Positions 57,952-64,000 of a stretch of 64,000 nt of DNA are shown piece after piece. Position 1 is the stretch's first letter, and each line of letters begins with the position of its first letter. The notes beneath the pieces are model-generated. The model was not told the origin of the DNA, searched no databases, and saw nothing but the letters and a program-made list of their open reading frames with translations. The stretch comes from Hexactinellida sp. DTS-2022. Its lineage: Eukaryota; Porifera; Hexactinellida. The position numbers were made by a program, and so were the translations under genes. Location: positions 3,844,001 through 3,908,000 of the forward strand of contig JAPNXP010000002.1 in NCBI GenBank assembly GCA_028753945.1, in the 5' to 3' direction.

Positions 57952-58815
57952 GGAGAAAGAATATCAAATTTTCGACACCCGATAACCCTCAATTATTATT
58001 GCGTTTTTAGAAATGACTTTTTAGTAGGAACAAATAACAGTATTATCACAATTCTCTAAAATGAAAATTTGAATTAGATATTGATAGTTGTAAAATAGCC
58101 TAATAGTGATCCATACTAGACAATAAAAGTTCTAGCTATTTACTCTATTTGGCGCAAGTTCAATTATAGTGCAATTTTAACTCTAATACATTAGTACAAG
58201 GGATTTCGCCACACAGAATTTTCAATTTCAATTTTATTCTTTTTTTCTATAGATTTTCAAATAATCACTCGATTTTATCAGAATTTAGTATTATTTAATT
58301 ATTAACTCTATAATATTGAATTAAAGTTGAAAATAGACACGGCGAAATTTTAACAACTACTGATAATCATTTTTGCGGATTAGTTTTTTTCTCTCCGACT
58401 TAAACTTTATGAGATATCCGAGTATTACAAAGGTCACTTTCAGGAAATTACCGCGGAATCAATTTGTACAAAATGACGGTGATTCTGACCTTTAGTGACG
58501 TCCAAAAGGTCAAAAAAAATTCCGGATCGAATTTTTCTTTAGGATTTGGATAGATGGCATTTCAAAGTATAGCTAGGAGTTGCTAAACTAAAATTTATCC
58601 TTTTTCATGAATTTACAATTATTCACCACTCTATGGCCATAATATTTTATAAGACGATGATTTTGACATTTGGATGATGTCACAAAGGTTAAAAAAAGTC
58701 CGAATCCAAATTTTCTTCGGAATTGGATAGATAGTTTATTAAAGTATAGTTGGAATGCTTAAAGAATAATTATGCATGATTTAATAATATACTTTAAATT
58801 TGATATTCTATCTCC
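57952..58815. mobile_element. TTAA element, family 4, copy without P insert
   Basis: GGAGAAAGAATATCAAATTT..GACACCCG at the left and ATTCTATCTCC at the right, inside TTAA (57948-57951, 58816-58819). It splits the satellite: subtracting it leaves a spacing of 115 between flanking units. It carries the empty site of the P-like transposon near 58126. Confidence 0.92.
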
Positions 58816-58819
58816 TTAA

Positions 58820-58905
58820 GTGGACAGTCTGTCTCTTCCACTAGCAGGTAGTGCCTGTTGCAGTGTGGGTCTATATTAGACAAATATGCATACTTAGAGT
58901 TGAAC
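58820..58905. repeat. Continuation of the 115-bp satellite
   Basis: GTGGACAGTCTGTCTCTTCC to GCATACTTAGAGTTGAAC continues the array and stops at the next TTAA element. Confidence 0.85.
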
Positions 58906-58909
58906 TTAA

Positions 58910-60155
58910 GGTTCAGGTATACTCTACAAAATCCCAAATTTCGATAAAATCCCAAACTATTGTAAAACTCGTTTTAATTGCATTTTCGGATTGTGTGGAT
59001 ACCCATGTGGACTCACACGAAATCTCTCAGAAAAACTCCAATTCTTTATATAGTTTGACTCACCTCGAGCTTTGAAAAAAACATAGGGGTTCTGGTGTGG
59101 GTTGCCGGTTGCAGTATACCCTAGAAACTTGATAATTTCGGGACATTGCCATAATATGTTTTTTCTTATATTTGGATAGAACAGCATATATCGCATCATA
59201 ATTTCAAATCTTATGGAAAAATATTGAAAACTTTCAATGATACAGACTCTTTAGTGTACTCCACCCTAGCCACTTCCATAGGGGACACTTTTTTTCAAAC
59301 CCCGCTATCTCCAAACACAATTATTGCCATTGCGGAAGTCATATTATGACTCATATACCACCTAGAAACAAAATCTCAACGGTTTTGGACAGCTCTCAAT
59401 TACACTAACCAGCCAAAAGTATTTGGACAATAGGGATTTTGATGCCCACTCAATACTCCTTCGGTAGCTTATTAACGGCTATCTAAACTACTCTGAAATG
59501 ACAACAAATATCATATTATAGATATACATTATATAAATTTTGTGATTTGAATCCAATTTAGAAGATATCAATGAAGTGGCCCTAGTGTTTCTGCCACGTG
59601 CCACTTATGGCATAAGTGGCACAAATGGAAATGTGGCTGTATCACAGTAGAAATTATTCTGATTGATTTGAAATTATGCACTGAGAGTAATTTAACCATG
59701 TGGAATTCAAATCTTCTATCAGAATTAATATATTAACATTGCATCTTAATGATCACAAATTAATTGTTTAATTAGCTCATTATATATTTAATGAGTTTAA
59801 AGCCTCCATGAAAATGTAAATTCGAAAGTTTTGCTGTTTGATTATACTTTACATATCGTTTCATGTAAATAGCCATTTTGTAACATCTACTAATGTTATT
59901 ATGCTGGTATAACCTCAAATGTATAAATATAAATTATAAATGTTCAAATACTTTTGGCCGGTTAGTGTAGTTCTATCATATGAGTGCAGCGATTTCATTT
60001 GTGATTTTTCGTTTTATTTAATTTATTGATGATGAAAAAAGTGATGTCCACATTTATTGATGAAAAATTGGACTCATAAGTGATTAAAAGAATTATTGCA
60101 CTGATATGATAGATTTGAAGTTTCTCCATGCAATGCAACAACAATCTACTCTCAA
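58910..60155. mobile_element. TTAA element, family 2 relative, diverged and split
   Basis: GGTTCAGGTATACTCTACAA follows TTAA at 58906-58909. The match to family 2 is loose but continues past 59300 (CAAAATCTCAACGGTTT), and GTGCAGCGATTT near 59978 resumes it after a mariner-type MITE. The right end is not defined. Confidence 0.6.
59403..59967. mobile_element. Tc1/mariner-type MITE, CACTAACCAGCCAAAAGTAT
   Basis: Inverted ends with TA at 59401-59402 and 59968-59969; the interior matches 41401-42783 (GTGGCATAAGTGGCACAAAT-like words). Confidence 0.9.
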
Positions 60156-60873
60156 AGTTAAATTACGGCAGATTCGGGCAAAAAAACACATAAATTTCGT
60201 TTTGAAGTTTGGTGTTTGTTTTTCAAATATATGTTAGAAGACATTATAACTAGATCCAAACTGAAGACGAAATTAAAGTATCCTCTATAATCTCGATTAT
60301 ATGGGCCGTGCAGTTTTATGCTAATACTAAATTCCCATAGGGGGATTTCTTAGAACTCCACTTGATAGAAAAGTGGTTTTGGGAATCTATATTTGCTACA
60401 GACATATTCTGAGCTATGTATCCGATAGATCATCGTTATGGGCGGTTGGTGGCCGGTTTAGAATTTTGATTTGACCTATTTCAAAAAAAATTGCAACCTT
60501 TTGTACGGAAAAAATGTTTAAAATGTCACCTTTTTATGCGATATTTTATGATAAGTTTGAAAAAAATAATTTGGAGTCTTGATTCAAAAATGTAAACCGT
60601 CTACCAACTCCGTACGCTTATAATCTTCCAATATTGATTCTGATAACAAACATTGATGGCCGCATTGCGAAAATACCGCATAATAACAACCACCACTTTT
60701 GGAAATCGACTATGGGAGAATTACATTAACCAAAATTTGAAATCGACATAAAATAAAAAGTATAATATATAGAGACATTTCTTTTCGGTTTATTGCTTTG
60801 TATCGATTAGGGATATATTTCTCATAATTACAGATTGATACAAGAAATTTCATTCACCTGGGGTAATTTAACC
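60156..60873. mobile_element. TTAA element, family 3, inverted copy
   Basis: It is the reverse orientation of 29417-30135, 718 bases. Terminal TTAA is eroded to TCAA at the left and GTAA at the right, which suggests an older insertion than its relatives. Confidence 0.8.
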
Positions 60874-61698
60874 GTAATTATTAACCGAATACTGCCAGAA
60901 CGAATTGTTTGAAATTTCAATTTATTATATCAATGTTAATTCTTAGAATTTCTCTTAGCTTTTATATTATTATAACAATTAGGTGTTGTCCTTGTATTTC
61001 ACTAGTTTCTTTAGTTTTGGTTTGCATCTTCACTGTCAAAATCTTTCTCATAGATTTACACCTTTTTGCAAATAACTCATCAAAAAATTCTTTAATCTTA
61101 TTTATAATTTCTCACTTTGTTATTTAGTTCCGATATTTTATATCTAAAGATTTATAGGTGACCAGGATTCCTATGCAAGTTTCTATTCCAGTTTATAGAA
61201 CTATCCTTATTTACTGCCTAACGTTGTCCTCTTTTAGGAAACTGATAAATCACTACAGAACATGTCTATAGATTCTCTGAATACTTCAAAGTAACCTCGT
61301 AACTTGGCCAGCCTAAAAATAGATAAGAATTCATTCATTCAAGTGCGTATTGAATTGTTTTGTCTAGGTATGGATTCTTTAATATACGTACAGTTATGCG
61401 CGTCTATCCATAGACATAGTCAAGCAATTACTTACTCTCTAATTGTTCTAGAATGTTCTCTAGCACAATTCAACTATATAAAAGCATAATCTTTCGAAAA
61501 ATTTTTCCATAGAATGAGATTTCGAAATTCCATCAACGAATTTGAACGGGAGAGCGTCTGAAGGTAAGGATTTTTGATTGTTTATTTTATTTTGAGATTG
61601 TTTCTCTATTCATTAGTAGATGTTTGGTGTTTTTTGCTTATTCAATCACTCGTAGCTAAATGTTACTGGTATAGAACGTATAGAAAAAATTTGAGCTC
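60874..61698. other. Nothing recognised
   Basis: Frames of up to 72 codons occur in AT-rich sequence; none has a recognisable domain. Confidence 0.25.
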
Positions 61699-61702
61699 TT
61701 AA

Positions 61703-62106
61703 GGTTAAATTACGGCAGATTCACCCAAAAAACACATGAGTTTAGTTTTGAAGGTGGGAGTTTGAATTTCACATATATGATGGAAGAGATTATAGCTATA
61801 TCGAAACTGAAAACGAAATCTAATTATCTTCTAGAAATTCGAAATTATTGGGCTTGCAGTATTATGCTAATACAAAAGTCCCATAGGGGGATTTTTTCGA
61901 CTCCACCTGATAAGTGTGTAGTTTGCAAGATCATTATTTGCTAAAGACCTGTACTGTGTGATCTATCAGAAAGATCATCGTTATGGGCGGTTGGTGAGTG
62001 GTTTAGAATTTTGATAAGATCTAAATAAAAAATATTGCGAACTTTTGGAACCAAAAAATGAATAAAAAGGTCATCTTTTCATTCATTCACGTGGGGTAAT
62101 TTAACC
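61703..62106. mobile_element. TTAA element, family 3, deleted inverted copy
   Basis: GGTTAAATTACGGCAGATTC at the left and CACGTGGGGTAATTTAACC at the right, inside TTAA (61699-61702, 62107-62110). It is 404 bases, lacking about 315 internal bases of the 719-base form. Confidence 0.9.
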
Positions 62107-62110
62107 TTAA

Positions 62111-62829
62111 GGTTAAATTACCCTACGTGAATGAAAGTTCTTGTATTAATCTGTAATTGTGAGAAAAATATACCTATACGGTACAAATCAATAAACCAAA
62201 AAGAAAATGACCCTATCTATTATACTTTTTATTTTTTGTCGGTTTCAAAATTTGGCTAATACAAATCTCCCATAGGGCGATTTCCAAAAGTTGTGGTAGA
62301 TATTATGCGGTAATTTGGCAATGCGGCCACCAATGTATGTATCAGAATCAATATTCAAAGATTATAAGCGTAAGGAGTTGGTAGACGGTTTACATTTTTG
62401 AATTATGACTTGGAATTTTTTTTATCAAGCATTTTATCAAATTTCTCATAAAAAGATGACCTTTTTATCCATTTTTTGGTTCCAAAAGGTCGCAATATTT
62501 TTAATGTACATTTTATCAAAATTCTAAACCGCCCACCAACCGCCCATAACGATGATCTATCTGATAGATCACACATTACAGGTCTTTAGCAAATAATGAT
62601 CTTGCAAACCACACACTAATCAGGTGGAGTCTGAAAAAATCCCCCTATGGGACTTTTGTATTTGCATAATACTGCAAGCCAAATAATTTCGAATTTATAG
62701 AAGATAATTAGATTTTGTTTTCAGTATCGATATAGCTGTAATGTCTTCCATCATATATGTGAAATTCAAACTCCCACCTTGAAAACTAAATTCATGTGTT
62801 TTTTTGGGTGAATCTGCCGTAATTTAACC
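62111..62829. mobile_element. TTAA element, family 3, full copy
   Basis: 719 bases, colinear with 29417-30135. Its left TTAA is shared with the inverted deleted copy; the right TTAA is at 62830-62833. It lies in a copy of repeat R1. Confidence 0.92.
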
Positions 62830-62833
62830 TTAA

Positions 62834-63170
62834 AATGGATTATTGATATTACTAGGAAGTTGGAACTAAGCTCTAGCTTATTATTTAATTATAAAGTTCA
62901 TGGTTTCAGTTCTGTAATGACACCACCATATATGGGTATGTAAATTTATAGAAGAGTGACCATTTGGTTACGAGTCTCATTTGTATTTCCAATGAGTTTG
63001 TAGTAGGATATTGATGTGAATAGATGGTTAGATCTAAGCTCTAGAGTTTATACTTTCGTTGATATAAATTTTGCTGTGTCATCAAAATTGGGCACATTAC
63101 ATGCCCTTATAGGGATCATTTTGAAAAAGGAGGGTGTTAGGGTCCCAAAATGTATTATGAACGTATTTGA
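62834..63170. repeat. Dispersed repeat R1, copy 3
   Basis: GGAACTAAGCTCTAGC (62863) and GATCTAAGCTCTAGAG (63031) are spaced as in 3517-3700. TGTCATCAAAATTGG and CAAAATGTATTAT are also shared. Confidence 0.75.
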
Positions 63171-64000
63171 AGTCGGGTAGATATATGGATATATGGATCA
63201 TTACACTCATGCGCGGCGCCAGCTTTATCGAACTGGAGGGCATGGGGCGGCGGCCAATTTTTTATGGGGGAAGCTTTTCCATCAGTCAGAATTTATCTGA
63301 AAACAATGGAGCTAGGATGAACTTGTCATAATTACAAACTATCCAGGGATTTTTTGAAATTATATTTGCTTATATTCCCGTTAATAGACAAGTAATGTAT
63401 TACAAATAATGTTATTCTTTTTGAAATAATTATCACAAATGGTGTTAATAAATTTGTTTTGCTATTTTGCTGGTGCGTCGATGCTACAATTCGAGATATT
63501 CGGTGATAATATTTATGTTGCGATGAAAGTCGAGCGAGCGTAGCGAGCGAGCTAAAAATTTTATTAAATATTTCGAGACTCTAGAAATGTTTCCAGGGAA
63601 TGGGAACAACTTATCTGGTTTGAACGATGAATAAATAAAGAATGTATGAATACTTTAATGAAATACAATTATACAAACATATAAATGTTGTAAAACGTAT
63701 ATTGAATTTGGTTTCCCTTTAATTAAATAGTATAAATTTGCAAGAACAAATAACAATTTATATAATAAAATTTGTAAGAATATATCCAATAGTAAGCACC
63801 CAATATAAATATTAGCATCCTTGCTTGACACAATGAGTCCATCAGCCCAATGCATGAAGCCTCATTTATAATAATTTTCAAAAAACTCACAGAGTCCCGA
63901 AAGGCGCGGGGCCCTAGGCCATGGCCTATTTGGCCTATGCGGTAATCCGGCCCTGCTTCGTGCAACTCCCATGATATTCATTTTTCTATGTCCACTGATT
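63171..64000. other. No gene; hAT-like end and CG-rich palindrome
   Basis: CGAGCGAGCGTAGCGAGCGA (63533) is a CG-rich palindrome. GGTAATCCGGCCCTG ends at 63955 like the end of a hAT element (mirror CAGGGCCGGATTACC), but no left end was found. Confidence 0.4.

Overview
The window looks like AT-rich, intron-era eukaryotic DNA from an invertebrate animal. The reasons are low GC throughout, no compact operons, and several gene families that I know as multi-copy, transposon-like genes of marine and other invertebrates: THAP-domain P-type transposases, BED/hAT transposases, a KRBA2/SCAND3-like integrase, a Mutator-like transposase, and the uncharacterised family with an H-A-F-T-G-C-D-T-V-S motif. 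I cannot name the species. I see no host gene that I trust, no tRNA, no rRNA and no reverse transcriptase. Nearly everything I can explain is DNA transposon or tandem repeat, and every large coding relic is broken by frameshifts, stops or insertions. One 100-N gap lies at 51323-51422.

Layout. 0.8-2.9 kb: broken Mutator-like transposase. 3.5-4.7 kb: a dispersed repeat running into a PHD-finger ORF. 5.3-6.4 kb: an almost perfect 300-bp inverted repeat flanked by GTTACC-type hexamers. 7.1 kb: a hammerhead-ribozyme-like core. 10.0-10.9 kb: a hAT-type element (8-bp target duplication) with a foldback element nested in it. 11.7-16.3 kb: TTAA-flanked elements and small MITEs. 16.3-19.4 kb: a P-type transposase gene split by an element that shares its long ends with the 10.3 kb foldback element and carries a known but unexplained gene family. 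20-22.5 kb: further MITEs. 23.3-30.1 kb: a train of TTAA-flanked elements, one of which contains a complete P-like transposon with 29-bp inverted ends. 30.1-31.9 kb: a nearly intact GTF2IRD2-like hAT transposase. 33-37 kb: nested hAT elements and a Helitron-like tandem repeat family. 37.2-39.0 kb: another TTAA element. 41.3-47.8 kb: one gene of the GCDTVS family on the minus strand, cut by at least four mobile elements. 48.6-51.1 kb: BED/hAT transposase relic. 52.9-57.2 kb: a Ginger-like transposon with long inverted ends and an integrase gene. 57.2-58.9 kb: a 115-bp satellite with TTAA elements inserted in it. 58.9-62.8 kb: more TTAA and mariner-type MITEs.

How the parts fit. At least seven unrelated-looking element families end at TTAA, and neighbours share a single TTAA, often as CCTTAAGG, so elements appear to have landed on each other's ends. 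Pairs of copies, one occupied and one empty, let several insertions be read exactly. Two assignments are the most useful: a long-inverted-repeat foldback MITE is tied to a coding copy with an uncharacterised protein family, and a KRBA2-like integrase is placed inside a cut-and-paste-style element with long inverted ends.
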